From contig NZ_LGDE01000424.1 of assembly GCF_001279725.1 (NCBI RefSeq), positions 1 through 57,527 of the forward strand: DNA of 57,527 nucleotides, given 5' to 3'. The position numbers and the translations under genes were made by a program. This document shows positions 38,168 through 49,855 of this stretch, piece after piece. The first letter of the stretch is position 1. Each line of letters begins with the position of its first letter. Under the pieces are notes generated by a model. That model had not been told where the DNA came from, searched no databases, and saw nothing but the letters and a program-made list of their open reading frames with translations. The DNA comes from Streptomyces sp. WM4235. Lineage in GTDB: Bacteria > Actinomycetota > Actinomycetes > Streptomycetales > Streptomycetaceae.

Positions 38168-38521
38168 TCACGGCCGGTCGAGCCGCAGCCGCTCCGCCTT
38201 CGGCAGCCCGGCGACCACGAGGTCGTACGAGTCCTCCACCAGCTCCCGGACCATCGCATCCGGCAGCCCGCCCACCGTCACCGTGTTCCAGTGCCGCTTG
38301 TTCATGTGCCAACCCGGCACGATCGCCTCGTGATCGACCCGCAGCCGCACCGCGAGGTCCGGATCGCACTTCAGGTTGATCTTCAACGGAGAGGCGCCCA
38401 GCGCCGACAGCGCGAACACCTTCCCCAGCACCTTGAACACCGAGGTCTCGGGGGTGAAGGGGAACTCCTCCACGGCCTCGTTGAAGTCCAGGCAGAACGC
38501 CCGCAGTTGCTCCGGCGTCAC
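38168..38521 (-). CDS. MmcQ/YjbR-family protein
   Basis: A 117-aa protein with the YjbR fold: [66 protein letters not shown] and the final LVEDSYDLVVAGLPK. Members are thought to bind DNA, but the role here is unknown. Its GTG overlaps the corC stop (GTGA), so translation is coupled. Confidence 0.92.
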   Translation of the reverse strand: MTPEQLRAFCLDFNEAVEEFPFTPETSVFKVLGKVFALSALGASPLKINLKCDPDLAVRLRVDHEAIVPGWHMNKRHWNTVTVGGLPDAMVRELVEDSYDLVVAGLPKAERLRLDRP

Positions 38522-39831
38522 TCCGAGCCCTCCTCGCCCTCGCCGGCCGCCGCGACCACCGGCTCCACCAGCACCGTCACGATCTTGTTCCGCCGACCCG
38601 CCGGGGACTCGGCCGTCAACCGCAGGGGTCGCCCGTCCGGTTCGGGCAGGTCCACGATCGCCGAGGCGCCGGTGATCGGTACCCGGCCCAGCGCCTTGGC
38701 CAGCAGTCCGCCGACCGTCTCCACGTCCTCGTCGTCGAAGGCCTCGACGCCGAACAGCTCGCCGAGGTCGGTGATGTCGAGCCGGGCCGTGACCCGGTAG
38801 CGGTCCTCGCCCAGGTCCTCGACGGGCGGCAGCTCCCGGTCGTACTCGTCGGTGATCTCGCCGACGATCTCCTCGAGGATGTCCTCGATGGTGACGATGC
38901 CCGCCGTACCGCCGTACTCGTCGATGACGACGGCCACGTGGTTGCGCACCGACTGCATCTCGCGCAGCAGGTCACCGGCGTTCTTCGTGTCGGGCACGAA
39001 CACCGCCGGCCGCATCGCCGTCGACACCAGGTCGGACTCCGCCTCACGGCTGATGTGCGTCTTGCGGACGAGGTCCTTGAGGTAGACGATCCCGACGATG
39101 TCGTCCTCGTTCTCCCCGGTCACCGGGATGCGCGAGAACCCGGACCGCAGCGCCAGCGTGGTCGCCTGACGGATCGTCTTGTACCGCTCGATGCAGATCA
39201 GGTCCGTGCGCGGCACCATCACCTCGCGCACCAGGGTGTCCCCGAGTTCGAAGACCTGGTGCACCATGCGGCGCTCGTCGTCCTCGATCAGGGATTCCTT
39301 CTCCGCCAGGTCCACCATGGCCCGCAGTTCGGCCTCGGAGGCGAACGGCCCCTTGCGGAAGCCCTTCCCGGGCGTGAGCGCGTTGCCGATGAGGATGAGG
39401 AGCTGCGGGATCGGGCCCATGACCCGGGCCAGCGGCACGAGGACGTACGCGGCCGCCGTCGCCGTGTTCAGCGGGTGCTGCCGGCCGATGGTGCGCGGCG
39501 ACACCCCCACGGCGACGAACGACACCAGCACCATGACCCCGATGGCCACGAGCAGCGCGGTCCAGGTGTCGCCGAACTCGTCGAGGCAGACGTACGTGAC
39601 GAGCACGCCCGCCGCCATCTCGCAGGTCACCCGCACCAGCAGCGCCACGTTGAGGTAGCGGGTGGGGTCGGCGGAGACCTGGAGGAGCTTCGCGCTGCCG
39701 CGCCGCCCCTCCCGTACGGCCTGCTCGGCCCGGAAGGCGGAGATGCGGGCGATCCCGGACTCGGCGCACGCCGCGAACCAGGCGACCACGACCAGCAGGA
39801 CCGCGCCGGTGATGAGTTGGGCGGCGTTCAC
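38518..39831 (-). CDS. CorC/HlyC-family (hemolysin-like) membrane protein
   Basis: A 437-aa protein: an N-terminal DUF21 membrane domain (residues 1-175, about three to four TM helices), two CBS motifs at about 195-325 ([68 protein letters not shown]) and the C-terminal CorC/HlyC domain ([21 protein letters not shown]). Relatives export Mg2+ or Co2+. Its GTG overlaps the ybeY stop. Confidence 0.95.
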   Translation of the reverse strand: MNAAQLITGAVLLVVVAWFAACAESGIARISAFRAEQAVREGRRGSAKLLQVSADPTRYLNVALLVRVTCEMAAGVLVTYVCLDEFGDTWTALLVAIGVMVLVSFVAVGVSPRTIGRQHPLNTATAAAYVLVPLARVMGPIPQLLILIGNALTPGKGFRKGPFASEAELRAMVDLAEKESLIEDDERRMVHQVFELGDTLVREVMVPRTDLICIERYKTIRQATTLALRSGFSRIPVTGENEDDIVGIVYLKDLVRKTHISREAESDLVSTAMRPAVFVPDTKNAGDLLREMQSVRNHVAVVIDEYGGTAGIVTIEDILEEIVGEITDEYDRELPPVEDLGEDRYRVTARLDITDLGELFGVEAFDDEDVETVGGLLAKALGRVPITGASAIVDLPEPDGRPLRLTAESPAGRRNKIVTVLVEPVVAAAGEGEEGSE

Positions 39832-40325
39832 GAGACGGTGGGCGCGGGTGACGGACCGGTCAGGCCGCGCTCACCGCGCCAGCCGTCGACGATGGCCGCC
39901 TGGAGGCCGAACATCTCGGCCTTCTCGTCCGGCTCCTCGTGGTCGTACCCGAGCAGGTGCAGCACCCCGTGGACGGTCAGGAGCCCGAGCTCCTCGTCCA
40001 TGGAGTGCCGCGTCGGCGCTTCCTCGCCCTGCCGCTTGGCCACCTCGGGACACAGGACGATGTCGCCGAGGAGCCCCTGCGGCGGCTCCTCGTCGTCCTT
40101 CGCCGGCGGACGGAGTTCGTCCATCGGGAAGGACATGACGTCGGTGGGTCCGGGCAGGTCCATCCACTGGATGTGGAGCTGCTCCATCGCCGCCTCGTCG
40201 ACGACGATGACGGACAGCTCGGACAGCGGGTGGATCCTCATCCGGGCGAGCGCGTAGCGGGCGATGTCGAGGATCGCCTGCTCGTCGACCTCGATTCCGG
40301 ACTCGTTGTTGACGTCGATCGACAT
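39828..40325 (-). CDS. ybeY: Endoribonuclease YbeY
   Basis: Metal-dependent RNase acting in 16S rRNA 3'-end maturation and ribosome quality control. The 165-aa product has [43 protein letters not shown] and the zinc motif H-G-x-L-H-L-x-G-Y-D-H ([11 protein letters not shown]). It lies 13 bp after phoH and overlaps corC. The start is ATG 40325, where the family begins with ++DVNNES. Confidence 0.97.
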   Translation of the reverse strand: MSIDVNNESGIEVDEQAILDIARYALARMRIHPLSELSVIVVDEAAMEQLHIQWMDLPGPTDVMSFPMDELRPPAKDDEEPPQGLLGDIVLCPEVAKRQGEEAPTRHSMDEELGLLTVHGVLHLLGYDHEEPDEKAEMFGLQAAIVDGWRGERGLTGPSPAPTVS

Positions 40326-40338
40326 GGTGCGCTGGGTT

Positions 40339-41391
<1,053 letters not shown>

Positions 41392-41555
41392 GGGCCGGCA
41401 CTGTGGCCTGCGCATACCTCCCACTGAGGGGTCGCTCGGGTCGTCGACCACCGGACTACCAAGGGTACGACTCCACCGCCGCTTCCCCGAGAGGTTTTCC
41501 CGCACGCGTCCCGGCCCGTCGGGGCGCGCCGGACGGGGCGCGGGGCGACCTGCGC

Positions 41556-42653
41556 CTAGACCGGGTGCCGGAAGCCGATCGTGGGGACCGCGCGGCGCCT
41601 CGGTCCCGGTGTCGTCCCGGACGGGACCAGCTCCTCCAGGAAGGCGTACCGGCCCCGCAGCTCGGCCGGGGCCGTCTGCCACCAGTGCGCGACCTCCGGC
41701 CATCCGGGGGCCGACAGGGAGCCGCCGAACTCCTGGACCGACAGGGCCGCCGTCAGCCCCGCGAAGGCCAGCCGGTCCACGAGCGGCCACTCCGCGAGGG
41801 TGCCCGTCACGAACCCCGCCACGTACACGTCGCCGGCGCCCGTCGGGTCCAGCGCGTCCACGACGATCGCCGGGACCTCGGCCGTCTCCCCGGTCCTTCC
41901 GTCGACCGCGTACGAGCCCTCCGCGCCCATGGTCACCACGGCCAGCGGCACCTTCTCGGCCAGCGCCCGGGCCGCCGCGCGCGGACAGTCGGTGCGGGTG
42001 TAGCGCATCGCCTCGCCCGCGTTCGGCAGGAAGGCCTCGCAGTGCTCCAGGTCGGCCAGTGCCCCCAGGTCCCACCGCCCGCTCTCGTCCCAGCCCACGT
42101 CGGCGAAGACCAGGGAGCCCTGCCGGGCCGCCTCGGCGACCCACGGCTCGACCCGGCCCGGTGCCAGCGAGGCCACGGCCGCGCGGGCGCGCGGCGGGCA
42201 CAGGGGGAAGGGGTCGGGGCCCGCCGGGGGCGGGGCCTCGTGGCCGTGGGAGACCATCGTGCGCTCGCCCTCGTACGCCATCGAGACGGTGACGGGGCTG
42301 TGCCAGCCGGGGAGGGTGTGGGACATCGACAGGTCGATGCCCTCGCCCTGTTCGAGCGCGTCCCAGCAGTACTCGCCGTAGTGGTCGTCCCCGAAGGCGG
42401 CGGCGAGCGAGGTCCGCAGGCCGAGCCGGGCGAGCGCGGCGGCCATGTTGGCGACGCCGCCGGGGCTGGAGCCCATGCCGCGCGCCCAGGATTCCGTGCC
42501 GCGGACCGGGGCGGAGTCGAGGCCGGTGAAGATGATGTCGAGGAAGACCGTTCCCGTCAGGAAGACGTCGCAGCCCGGTTCTTGGGGATCCCGCACCGGA
42601 CCGAGCGGGTCCAGTTTCATGGGTCGGCTGATGCGGCTGTCCCGACTGGTCAC
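41556..42653 (-). CDS. PfkB-family carbohydrate kinase
   Basis: A 365-aa ribokinase-like sugar or nucleoside kinase. Early GxG region SSPGGVANMAAALARLG binds substrate. The C-terminal signature DPTGAGDVYVAGFVTG contains the catalytic Asp and anion hole. Substrate unknown. GTG 42653 is preferred because GGGGAG lies seven bases upstream; the inner ATG 42620 lacks a ribosome site. Stands alone between phoH and a divergent MFS gene. Confidence 0.9.
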   Translation of the reverse strand: MTSRDSRISRPMKLDPLGPVRDPQEPGCDVFLTGTVFLDIIFTGLDSAPVRGTESWARGMGSSPGGVANMAAALARLGLRTSLAAAFGDDHYGEYCWDALEQGEGIDLSMSHTLPGWHSPVTVSMAYEGERTMVSHGHEAPPPAGPDPFPLCPPRARAAVASLAPGRVEPWVAEAARQGSLVFADVGWDESGRWDLGALADLEHCEAFLPNAGEAMRYTRTDCPRAAARALAEKVPLAVVTMGAEGSYAVDGRTGETAEVPAIVVDALDPTGAGDVYVAGFVTGTLAEWPLVDRLAFAGLTAALSVQEFGGSLSAPGWPEVAHWWQTAPAELRGRYAFLEELVPSGTTPGPRRRAVPTIGFRHPV

Positions 42654-42895
42654 GGTGTGCTCCCCGTTTCGTGCGTGTGCGGATCGAAGTCTCGTGGATG
42701 TGTCGAAGAGTCGTTTCTGCAAGTCGGCTTGAGGTGGAAAGCAGCGACCCCTGCCCCGGTTCGGCAGACGCAAACCCCAGTGTGACGCACATCACCACCG
42801 GGTGGCTCTTCTGTCGACCGTCGAGCGCTTGATAAACAGGTGCACCGCCCACTCTCCGGAACCCTCGTTCCAGCTGCGCAGCAACGGAAACACCC

Positions 42896-44272
42896 GTGTC
42901 GATCACCTCCCCCGCGCCCTCGTCCGCGCACCCCGCCGCCTGGCCCCTGGTGGCCCTTTTCACAGCCGGATACGCGGCGCCCTACCTCCTCCCGACCGTG
43001 GTCGGCCGGCTCGACGCGTACCTTCCGCTGAGTCCCGCCCAGGCCGGTCTGATCGGCTCGGCCCTGCTGCTCGGATCCGCCGGCGCCGGGTTCACCCTGG
43101 CCTCCCGCATCCCCCACCACGGGCCCCGCGCCCTGGCCCGGCTCGGGCTGCTGCTCGCCGTCGCGGGCTACGGAACCGCGGCGTCGACCTCCCTGCTGCC
43201 CCTGGTCGTGGTGGGCGCCGTGGTCGGCGGCTTCGGCTCCGGGACGGCGACCGCCGTGGCCGCCTCCGGGATCGCCGGGACGCGCGATCCGCACCGCACC
43301 TCCGCCCTCGGACTGCTGTCGGTGTCGGCGACCGCGGGCGCGCTCTACCTGACGCTGCCCCGGTTCGGCGGCGACCTGCTCGGACACGGGCTGCCGTTCG
43401 CGGCCATAGCGCTGGTCGCCGCGGCGGTCTGGCCCGCGACCTCCCGGCTCGGCGGCCCGGCCGGCGCCGGCCCCGCCGTACGGACCTCCGGGCGCCTTCC
43501 CTACCCGCGCGCCGGGGTGGTCCTGGCGGGCGGCCTGCTGCTGTGGTCGCTCGCCCAGAACTCGCTGTGGGGGGTCAGCGGCCGGATCGGCGCCGAGCAG
43601 GCGGGCCTGTCCGAGGTCACCCTCGGCATGGTCTTCGCCACGGCGCTGGGCGCCGGCCTGGTCGGCGTCACGGCCGCCTCCGCCCTCGGCTCCCGGTGGG
43701 GCCGGGCCGTCCCGATCGGCGCGGGCACCGCGGTGATCGCCTGCTGCGTGGTGGCGGCCACCTCCGCTCGGGGCCTGGGCGGCTTCGCGGCCGGGGAGAT
43801 CCTCTGGAACGCCTTCTACCCGGTGGTCCTCTCGTACGTCATCGGTCTGGCGGCGGCCCTGGACCCGCGCGGCCGGTGGGCGGTGCTGGCCGGCTCCGCC
43901 TCCTCCCTCGGGGTGGCCTGCGGACCCGTCACCGGCAGCCTGCTCGCCGAGGCCCTCGGCTTCCCCGGCATGGGTCTGATCCTGGGCGCCCTGCTGCTGG
44001 CGGTGGCCTGGCCGATGACCGCCGTGGCGCTGCACGCGGGCGGCCGCCCGCTGGTGCCGGGGTCGGTCCGACGCCGCGGCGGCGCGCCGGCGGCCGTGCT
44101 GGCCGCGAGCGCGGGCGCCCCGACGGGCGCGGTGCCCCGGGTCGGCGCTCCGGAGCTGGAGGTCGCCGAGATCTCGGTGCGCCCCGTGCGCCGAATGCCC
44201 CGCAGAGTGCTGCTGCTCTCCCCCGCGGCCCGGCGCGCCCGTGCCCGGACCGAGGACAGGGCGCGCGTCTGA
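42896..44272 (+). CDS. MFS transporter
   Basis: A 458-aa membrane protein with about 12 TM helices, starting PLVALFTAGYAAPYLLPTVVG. GLIGSALLLGSAGAGFTLAS and VVGGFGSGTATAVAASGIAG follow the MFS pattern with weak A motifs. The C-terminal ~70 residues are an Arg/Ala-rich cytosolic tail. Substrate unknown. GTG 42896 follows a weak CGGA site. Convergent with rnz by 11 bases. Confidence 0.85.
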   Translation: MSITSPAPSSAHPAAWPLVALFTAGYAAPYLLPTVVGRLDAYLPLSPAQAGLIGSALLLGSAGAGFTLASRIPHHGPRALARLGLLLAVAGYGTAASTSLLPLVVVGAVVGGFGSGTATAVAASGIAGTRDPHRTSALGLLSVSATAGALYLTLPRFGGDLLGHGLPFAAIALVAAAVWPATSRLGGPAGAGPAVRTSGRLPYPRAGVVLAGGLLLWSLAQNSLWGVSGRIGAEQAGLSEVTLGMVFATALGAGLVGVTAASALGSRWGRAVPIGAGTAVIACCVVAATSARGLGGFAAGEILWNAFYPVVLSYVIGLAAALDPRGRWAVLAGSASSLGVACGPVTGSLLAEALGFPGMGLILGALLLAVAWPMTAVALHAGGRPLVPGSVRRRGGAPAAVLAASAGAPTGAVPRVGAPELEVAEISVRPVRRMPRRVLLLSPAARRARARTEDRARV

Positions 44273-44283
44273 GCCGTCTCCTG

Positions 44284-45189
44284 CTAGCTCCGCTTGGGCA
44301 CCGGTACCCGTACGAGGTCGGCGGCGATCGTCAGTTCGCCCGTGTAGCCGGCCGCGCGGGCCTGTCGCTCGAACTCGGTCGGGTCGGAGTAGCGCTGCGA
44401 GAAGTGCGTCAGCACCAGGTGCCGGACGCCCGCGTCGCGTGCCACCCGGGCGGCCTGACCGGCGGTCAGGTGGCCGTGGTCGGTGGCGAGTCGCTCGTCC
44501 TCGTCGAGGAAGGTCGACTCGATGACGAGCATGTCGCAGCCCTCCGCGAGCGCGTACACGCCCTCGCAGAGCCGGGTGTCCATGACGAAGGCGAACCGCT
44601 GCCCGGGCCTGTGCTCGCTGACGTCGTCCAGGGTGACGCCGTTCAACTCCCCCTCGCGCAGCAGCCGGCCCACGTCCGGCCCCTTGATCCCGCGTTCCGC
44701 GAGCAGCCCCGGCACCATGCGGCGCCCGTCCTGCTCGACGAGCCGGTAGCCGAAGGCCTCCACCGGGTGCGAGAGCAGTCGCGCCTCCAGGGCGTACGCG
44801 GCCTCGCGCGCCAACGTCCCGTCGGCGGACACCGGTTCCTCGCGGAGCGGGACGGTCTCGCGGTAGGCGGTGGCGTATCGGAGCCGGTCGAAGAACTTCT
44901 GCCCCGAGGCCGGGTAGTGCGCGGTGACCGGGTGCGGAACCCGGTCGAGGTTGATCCGCTGGATCACCCCGGCCAGGCCGAGGCTGTGGTCACCGTGGAA
45001 GTGGGTGACGCAGATCCGGTTGATGTCGTGCGCGGCCACCCCGGCGCGCAGCATCTGGCGCTGGGTGCCCTCGCCCGGGTCGAAGAGGATGCCCTCGCCG
45101 TCCCAGCGCAGCAGGTAGCCGTTGTGGTTGCGGCTTCGGGTGGGCACCTGGCTGGCGGTGCCCAGCACCACGAACTCTCTTACGGACAC
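44284..45189 (-). CDS. rnz: Ribonuclease Z
   Basis: Zinc endonuclease that trims the 3' end of tRNA precursors. The 301-aa short-form enzyme has the metallo-beta-lactamase motif HFHGDH with [12 protein letters not shown] before it, the Asp in AFVMDTR and the His in LTHFSQRY. An exosite-like insert lies between. GTG 45189 starts three bases after the HIT-gene stop. Confidence 0.95.
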   Translation of the reverse strand: MSVREFVVLGTASQVPTRSRNHNGYLLRWDGEGILFDPGEGTQRQMLRAGVAAHDINRICVTHFHGDHSLGLAGVIQRINLDRVPHPVTAHYPASGQKFFDRLRYATAYRETVPLREEPVSADGTLAREAAYALEARLLSHPVEAFGYRLVEQDGRRMVPGLLAERGIKGPDVGRLLREGELNGVTLDDVSEHRPGQRFAFVMDTRLCEGVYALAEGCDMLVIESTFLDEDERLATDHGHLTAGQAARVARDAGVRHLVLTHFSQRYSDPTEFERQARAAGYTGELTIAADLVRVPVPKRS

Positions 45190-45192
45190 GGC

Positions 45193-45552
45193 TTATCCGG
45201 GGGGCCACTCGAGGCCGCGGCCGCCGAGGACGTGCGCGTGCGCGTGGAAGACGGTCTGCCCGGCGCCGGCGCCGGTGTTGAAGACGACGCGGTAGCCCTG
45301 GTCGTCGATCTTCTCGTCCGCGGCGACCCGACCGGCCTCGCGCAGCACGTCGGCGGCGACACCCGGCTCGGCGGCCGCGAGGGTGGCGGCGTCGGGGTAG
45401 TGCACCTTGGGGATGACGAGCACGTGCGTGGGCGCCTTCGGGCTGATGTCCCGGAAGGCGACGGTCGTCTCGGTCTCCCGGACGACGGTCGCCGGGATGT
45501 CGCCCGCGACGATCTTGCAGAACAGGCAGTCCGCCTGGGGTTCCCCGGCCAT
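45193..45552 (-). CDS. HIT-family nucleotide-binding protein
   Basis: A 119-aa histidine triad hydrolase of the Hint type: DCLFCKIVAGDIPATVV, VLVIPKVHYPDA, and the catalytic H-x-H-x-H in VFHAHAHVLGGRGLEWPPG. Probably hydrolyses aminoacyl-AMP or nucleoside phosphoramidates. Tightly linked to rnz. Confidence 0.94.
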   Translation of the reverse strand: MAGEPQADCLFCKIVAGDIPATVVRETETTVAFRDISPKAPTHVLVIPKVHYPDAATLAAAEPGVAADVLREAGRVAADEKIDDQGYRVVFNTGAGAGQTVFHAHAHVLGGRGLEWPPG

Positions 45553-45638
45553 TGCTGAGCCTCCCGTGAAGGTGATCGGTCCCGGCATCGTATCCGCCGG
45601 CGCCCGCGCCCCGGCCAGGGGTTTGTGGCGCGGCCCGG

Positions 45639-46382
45639 TCAGCCCCAGCGTCCCGTGCGGGCCAGCAGGACAGCGACCGCGGCGGTGCCGGCGGTGGAGG
45701 TGCGCAGCACGGAGGGCCCCAGCCGGAACGGCAGGGCGCCGGCTTCCGCGAAGGCCGCGAGTTCCTCCGGGGAGACCCCGCCCTCGGGGCCGACGACCAC
45801 GACGACGGACCCGGACGAGGGCAGTTCGGCCGTCGCCAGGGCTCCGGACGGGGCGTCCCGGTCCTCGTGCAGGACCACGGCCAGGTCGGCCTCGGCGAGC
45901 AGCGCCGCCACCTGCTTCGTGGAGAGGGCCTCGGCCACCTCCGGGAAGCTGACCCGGCGGGACTGCTTGCCCGCCTCCCGGGCCGTGTTGCGCCACTTGG
46001 CGAGGGACTTGGCGCCCCGGTCGCCGCGCCACTGGGTGATGCAGCGCGAGGCCTGCCAGGGCACGATCGCGTCGACGCCGGTCTCGGTCATGGTCTCCAC
46101 GGCGACCTCGCCCCGGTCGCCCTTCGGCAGCGCCTGCACGACGGTGATCCGGACGGCGGGCGCCGGCTCCTCGAAGGCCCCGGACACGGACACGACGAGG
46201 CGGTCCTTGCCCTCGGCCGCCTTCACGACGGCGTCGGCCCAGCGGCCCCGGCCGTCCGTGAGGACCACCGCCTCGCCGGGGTTGAGCCGCTTGACCGACA
46301 CCGCGTGCCGGCCCTCGGGGCCCTCCAGGGTGAACTCCGGCCCCGCGGGGACCTCTTCGACCACGAACACGGGGGCCGTCAT
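45639..46382 (-). CDS. rsmE: 16S rRNA (uracil-1498-N3)-methyltransferase
   Basis: A 247-aa SPOUT methyltransferase. The N-terminal PUA-like part (GRHAVSVKRLNPGEAVVLTDG) leads to the knotted domain with ALPKGDRGEVAVETMTETGV, RCITQWRGDRGAKSLAKW, VVVVVGPEGGVSPEELAAF and LGPSVLRTSTAGTAAVAVLL, where SAM binds. The ATG overlaps the stop of the nitronate monooxygenase gene. Confidence 0.96.
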   Translation of the reverse strand: MTAPVFVVEEVPAGPEFTLEGPEGRHAVSVKRLNPGEAVVLTDGRGRWADAVVKAAEGKDRLVVSVSGAFEEPAPAVRITVVQALPKGDRGEVAVETMTETGVDAIVPWQASRCITQWRGDRGAKSLAKWRNTAREAGKQSRRVSFPEVAEALSTKQVAALLAEADLAVVLHEDRDAPSGALATAELPSSGSVVVVVGPEGGVSPEELAAFAEAGALPFRLGPSVLRTSTAGTAAVAVLLARTGRWG

Positions 46383-47479
46383 GATGCTCTCCTCATCTGC
46401 AACACCTTCAACGCGCTCTGCGCCTCGGCCAGTTCGGCCGCGAGCAGCTCCGTCAGCTCCCCGGCCGGCAGCGTCCGCGCCAGCCGGTGGCCCTGGCCCG
46501 CCCACAGGGCCATGCCCTGCGGGTCCCCGGCGGCGGCCGCCGCCTTGCGCAGGCCCGAGGTCAGGTGGTGGACCTGCGGGTAGGCGGCCGGGGCGTACGG
46601 GCCGTGTTCCCGCATGAAGCGGTTGACCAGGCCCCGCGCGGGCCGGCCCGAGAAGGCTCGGGTGAGTTCCGTGTGCGGGAAGAGCGGGTTCGTCAGCGCC
46701 TTCTTGTGCAGGGGGTGCGCCCCCGACTCCGGACACGCCAGGAAGGCCGTGCCGAGCTGGGCCGCCTCCGCGCCCGCCGCGAGCACCGCCGCGACCTGCG
46801 CGCCGCGCATCAGCCCGCCCGCCGCGATGATCGGGAGGGCCACGGCCTCCCGTACCCGGGCGACCAGCACGAGCAGTCCGACCCCGGCCGTGCCGTCGAT
46901 CTCGGGGTCGTCGCGGTGCGTGCCCTGGTGGCCGCCCGCCTCGACGCCCTGGACGCAGACGGCGTCGGCTCCCGCCGCCTCGGCGGCCCGCGCCTCCTCC
47001 ACCGAGGTCACCGTGACGACGGTGTACGTGCCGGCCTCGCGCAGCCGGGCGCAGACGGTGGCGGGTGGGCAGCCGAAGGTGAACGAGACGACGGGGACGG
47101 GGTCCTCGACGAGGATGGCCAGCTTGGCCTCGTAGCCGTCGTCGGAGGTGCCGATGATGTCCTCCTCGGCGAGCGACACCTCGTACCAGTTGGCCTCGCC
47201 GGCGAGCTGTCCCCGGTACGTCTCGATCGCGGCCGGGTCCACGTAGCCGGTCTGCGGCATGAAGAGGTTGACGCCGAACGGACGTCGGGTGAGCGCGCGC
47301 AGCCGCTTGATCTCCTGGTACATCCCGTCGGCGGTCTTGTAGCCGCCGGCCAGGAAGCCCAGCCCGCCCGCCTCGCACACGGCGGCGGCCAGCGGCGGAC
47401 AGGAGGCGCCGCCCGCCATGGGCGCCTGCACGATCGGGTAGGGGGTGAGACCGTTCGGCGAGGAGGGCATGGACTGCAT
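46379..47479 (-). CDS. Nitronate monooxygenase (2-nitropropane dioxygenase-like)
   Basis: A 366-aa FMN TIM-barrel protein: PIVQAPMAGGASCPPLAAAVCEAGGLGFLAGG at the N-terminus, GADAVCVQGVEAGGHQG with the catalytic His, and PIIAAGGLMRGAQVAAVLAAGAEAAQLGTAFL for the phosphate site. It probably oxidises alkyl nitronates. ATG 47479 or 47470 is the start. Its stop overlaps rsmE, and it sits between dnaJ and rsmE, which are often neighbours. Confidence 0.93.
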   Translation of the reverse strand: MQSMPSSPNGLTPYPIVQAPMAGGASCPPLAAAVCEAGGLGFLAGGYKTADGMYQEIKRLRALTRRPFGVNLFMPQTGYVDPAAIETYRGQLAGEANWYEVSLAEEDIIGTSDDGYEAKLAILVEDPVPVVSFTFGCPPATVCARLREAGTYTVVTVTSVEEARAAEAAGADAVCVQGVEAGGHQGTHRDDPEIDGTAGVGLLVLVARVREAVALPIIAAGGLMRGAQVAAVLAAGAEAAQLGTAFLACPESGAHPLHKKALTNPLFPHTELTRAFSGRPARGLVNRFMREHGPYAPAAYPQVHHLTSGLRKAAAAAGDPQGMALWAGQGHRLARTLPAGELTELLAAELAEAQSALKVLQMRRAS

Positions 47480-47581
47480 CGTGCCACGTCCCGCGCACCG
47501 GGCCGAATCATCGCATTCGCCTGGCATAGTCCGCCTGCGAAGTCGCTCGACCCCGTGTCGCGCCCCGCCCCGCACGGCATC

Positions 47582-47614
47582 GAGCCCGACCCGGGACATC
47601 CCCGGATCGGGCTC
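47582..47614 (-). terminator. dnaJ terminator hairpin
   Basis: GAGCCCGACCCGGG and CCCGGATCGGGCTC pair with one mismatch around a 5-nt loop, 25 bases after the dnaJ stop. Confidence 0.8.
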
Positions 47615-47638
47615 GTGCGAGAGGGTGCGGGCGGCCGG

Positions 47639-48775
47639 TCAGCGGCCGTTGAACGCGTCCTTCAGGCGACTGAACAGACCCTGCTGGCCCGGCGCGAACT
47701 GGCCCATCGGCCGCTCCTCGCCGCGCAGCTTCGCGAGCTGGCGCAGCAGTTCCTCCTGCTGGGCGTCCAGCTTGCCGGGGGTGGTGACCTCGACGTGGAC
47801 GATCAGGTCGCCGCGCCCGCCGCCGCGCAGGTGCGTGACGCCGCGCCCGTGCAGCGGGATCGCCTGCCCGGAGCCGGTGCCGGGCCGGATGTCGATCTCC
47901 TCCAGGCCGTCCAGCGTCTCCAGCGGGCATTTGGTGCCCAGGGCCGCCGCCGTCATGGGGAGGGTGACCGTGCAGTGCAGGTCGTCCCCGCGCCGCTGGA
48001 AGGTCGGGTGCGGCAGCTCGTGGATCTCCACGTACAGGTCGCCGGCGGGGCCGCCGCCGGGGCCGACCTCGCCTTCGCCCGCGAGCTGGATGCGGGTGCC
48101 GTTCTCGACACCGGCGGGGATCTTGACCGTGAGGCTGCGGCGGGACCGCACCCGGCCGTCGCCCGCGCACTCGGGGCACGGGGTGGGGACCACGGTGCCG
48201 AAGCCCTGACACTGCGGGCAGGGTCGCGAGGTCATGACCTGGCCCAGGAAGGACCGGGTGACCTGTGAGACCTCGCCGCGACCGCGACACATGTCACACG
48301 TCTGCGCCGAGGTGCCGGGGGCGGCGCCCTCACCGGAGCAGGTCGTGCAGACCACGGCCGTGTCGACCTGGATGTCCTTGGTCGTCCCGAAGGCCGCCTC
48401 GTCCAGTTCCAGGTCGAGGCGGATCATGGCGTCCTGGCCGCGGCGGGTCCGCGAGCGCGGTCCGCGCTGCTGGGACTGGCCGAAGAAGGCGTCCATGATG
48501 TCGGAGAAGTTGCCGAAGCCACCCGCCCCGAATCCGCCCGCGCCGCCGCCGCCCGAGGAGGACAGCGGGTCGCCGCCGAGGTCGTAGACCTGCTTCTTCT
48601 GCGGGTCCGAGAGCACCTCGTAGGCCGCGTTGATCTCCTTGAAGCGCTCCTGCGTCTTCGGGTCCGGATTCACGTCCGGGTGGAGTTCGCGGGCGAGGCG
48701 ACGGAAGGCCTTCTTGATCTCGTCCTGCGATGCGTCGCGGCGCACGCCGAGAACGGCGTAGTAGTCCGTGGCCAC
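47639..48775 (-). CDS. dnaJ: Chaperone protein DnaJ
   Basis: Co-chaperone that stimulates DnaK. The 378-aa protein has the J domain with HPDVNPD (HPD motif), a Gly/Phe-rich linker, four CxxCxGxG-type zinc repeats (CTTCSGEG, CDMCRGRG, CPQCQGFG, CPECAGDG), and C-terminal substrate domains. The GTG directly abuts the hrcA stop. This is the hrcA-linked second dnaJ of Streptomyces. Confidence 0.96.
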   Translation of the reverse strand: MATDYYAVLGVRRDASQDEIKKAFRRLARELHPDVNPDPKTQERFKEINAAYEVLSDPQKKQVYDLGGDPLSSSGGGGAGGFGAGGFGNFSDIMDAFFGQSQQRGPRSRTRRGQDAMIRLDLELDEAAFGTTKDIQVDTAVVCTTCSGEGAAPGTSAQTCDMCRGRGEVSQVTRSFLGQVMTSRPCPQCQGFGTVVPTPCPECAGDGRVRSRRSLTVKIPAGVENGTRIQLAGEGEVGPGGGPAGDLYVEIHELPHPTFQRRGDDLHCTVTLPMTAAALGTKCPLETLDGLEEIDIRPGTGSGQAIPLHGRGVTHLRGGGRGDLIVHVEVTTPGKLDAQQEELLRQLAKLRGEERPMGQFAPGQQGLFSRLKDAFNGR

Positions 48776-49792
48776 TTACGACTCCGCCAGGATCTGTCCG
48801 ACGTAACGTGCCACTGCGCGTACCGCTCCCATCGTTCCGGGGTAGTCCATGCGGGTCGGTCCGACCACGCCGAGTTTGGCGACTGCTTCGCCGCCCGAAC
48901 CGTAGCCGACCGAGACGACGGACGTGGAGTTCAGTCCCTCGTAGGCATTCTCATGCCCGATCTTCACGGCCATCCCCGACTCGTTGGCCTCGCCCAGCAG
49001 CTTGAGGAGCACGACCTGCTCCTCCAGCGCCTCGAGCACCGGCCTGATCGTCAGGGGAAAGTCATGTCCGAACCGTGTGAGGTTGGCGGTGCCGCCGATC
49101 ATCAGCCGCTCCTCCGCCTCCTCCACGAGCGTTTCGAGAAGGGTGTCGAGGACGGCCTTGACCGTCGCCCGGTCCTCGGTCTCGAAGGACTCCGGAAGGT
49201 CCTGTACCAGCGGCGGCACGTCGGTGAACCGACGGCCGACCACCCGGCTGTTGAGCCGCGCCCGCAGGTCGGCGAGCGAGGTCTCCCCGAAGGGCGTCTG
49301 GCAGTCGACCAGCCGCTGCTCGACCCGCCCGGTGTCCGTGATCAACACGAGCATCAGGCGCGCGGGCGCCAACGACAGCAGCTCGACGTGCCGGACGGTG
49401 GAACGGGTCAGCGACGGGTACTGCACCACGGCCACCTGCCGGGTGAGCTGCGCGAGCAGCCGTACGGTGCGCCCCACGACGTCGTCGAGGTCGACGGCGC
49501 CGTCGAGGAAGTTCTGGATGGCCCGCCGCTCCGGCGTGGACAGCGGTTTGACCCCCGCCAGCTTGTCCACGAAGAGCCGGTAACCCTTGTCGGTGGGGAT
49601 CCGACCGGCGCTGGTGTGGGGCTGGGCGATGTAGCCCTCGTCCTCCAGCAGCGCCATGTCGTTGCGCACGGTGGCGGGCGAGACGCCGAGCCGGTGCCGC
49701 TCGGTGAGCGCCTTGGAGCCGACCGGCTCCTCCGTCCCGACGTAGTCCTGGACGATGGCGCGCAGCACCTCGAGTCTGCGTTCGCTGAGCAT
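48776..49792 (-). CDS. hrcA: Heat-inducible transcription repressor HrcA
   Basis: Represses heat-shock genes by binding CIRCE. The 338-aa product opens with a winged helix ([63 protein letters not shown]), followed by the GAF-like dimer domain. ATG 49792. A CIRCE element lies 64 bases upstream, so the operon is autoregulated. Confidence 0.97.
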   Translation of the reverse strand: MLSERRLEVLRAIVQDYVGTEEPVGSKALTERHRLGVSPATVRNDMALLEDEGYIAQPHTSAGRIPTDKGYRLFVDKLAGVKPLSTPERRAIQNFLDGAVDLDDVVGRTVRLLAQLTRQVAVVQYPSLTRSTVRHVELLSLAPARLMLVLITDTGRVEQRLVDCQTPFGETSLADLRARLNSRVVGRRFTDVPPLVQDLPESFETEDRATVKAVLDTLLETLVEEAEERLMIGGTANLTRFGHDFPLTIRPVLEALEEQVVLLKLLGEANESGMAVKIGHENAYEGLNSTSVVSVGYGSGGEAVAKLGVVGPTRMDYPGTMGAVRAVARYVGQILAES

Positions 49793-49855
49793 CGCGCACA
49801 CCTCCAGATGCGGTCGGTCGTCTTCGGTCGTCGGTCGGTCCCGTTGCGGGCCTTG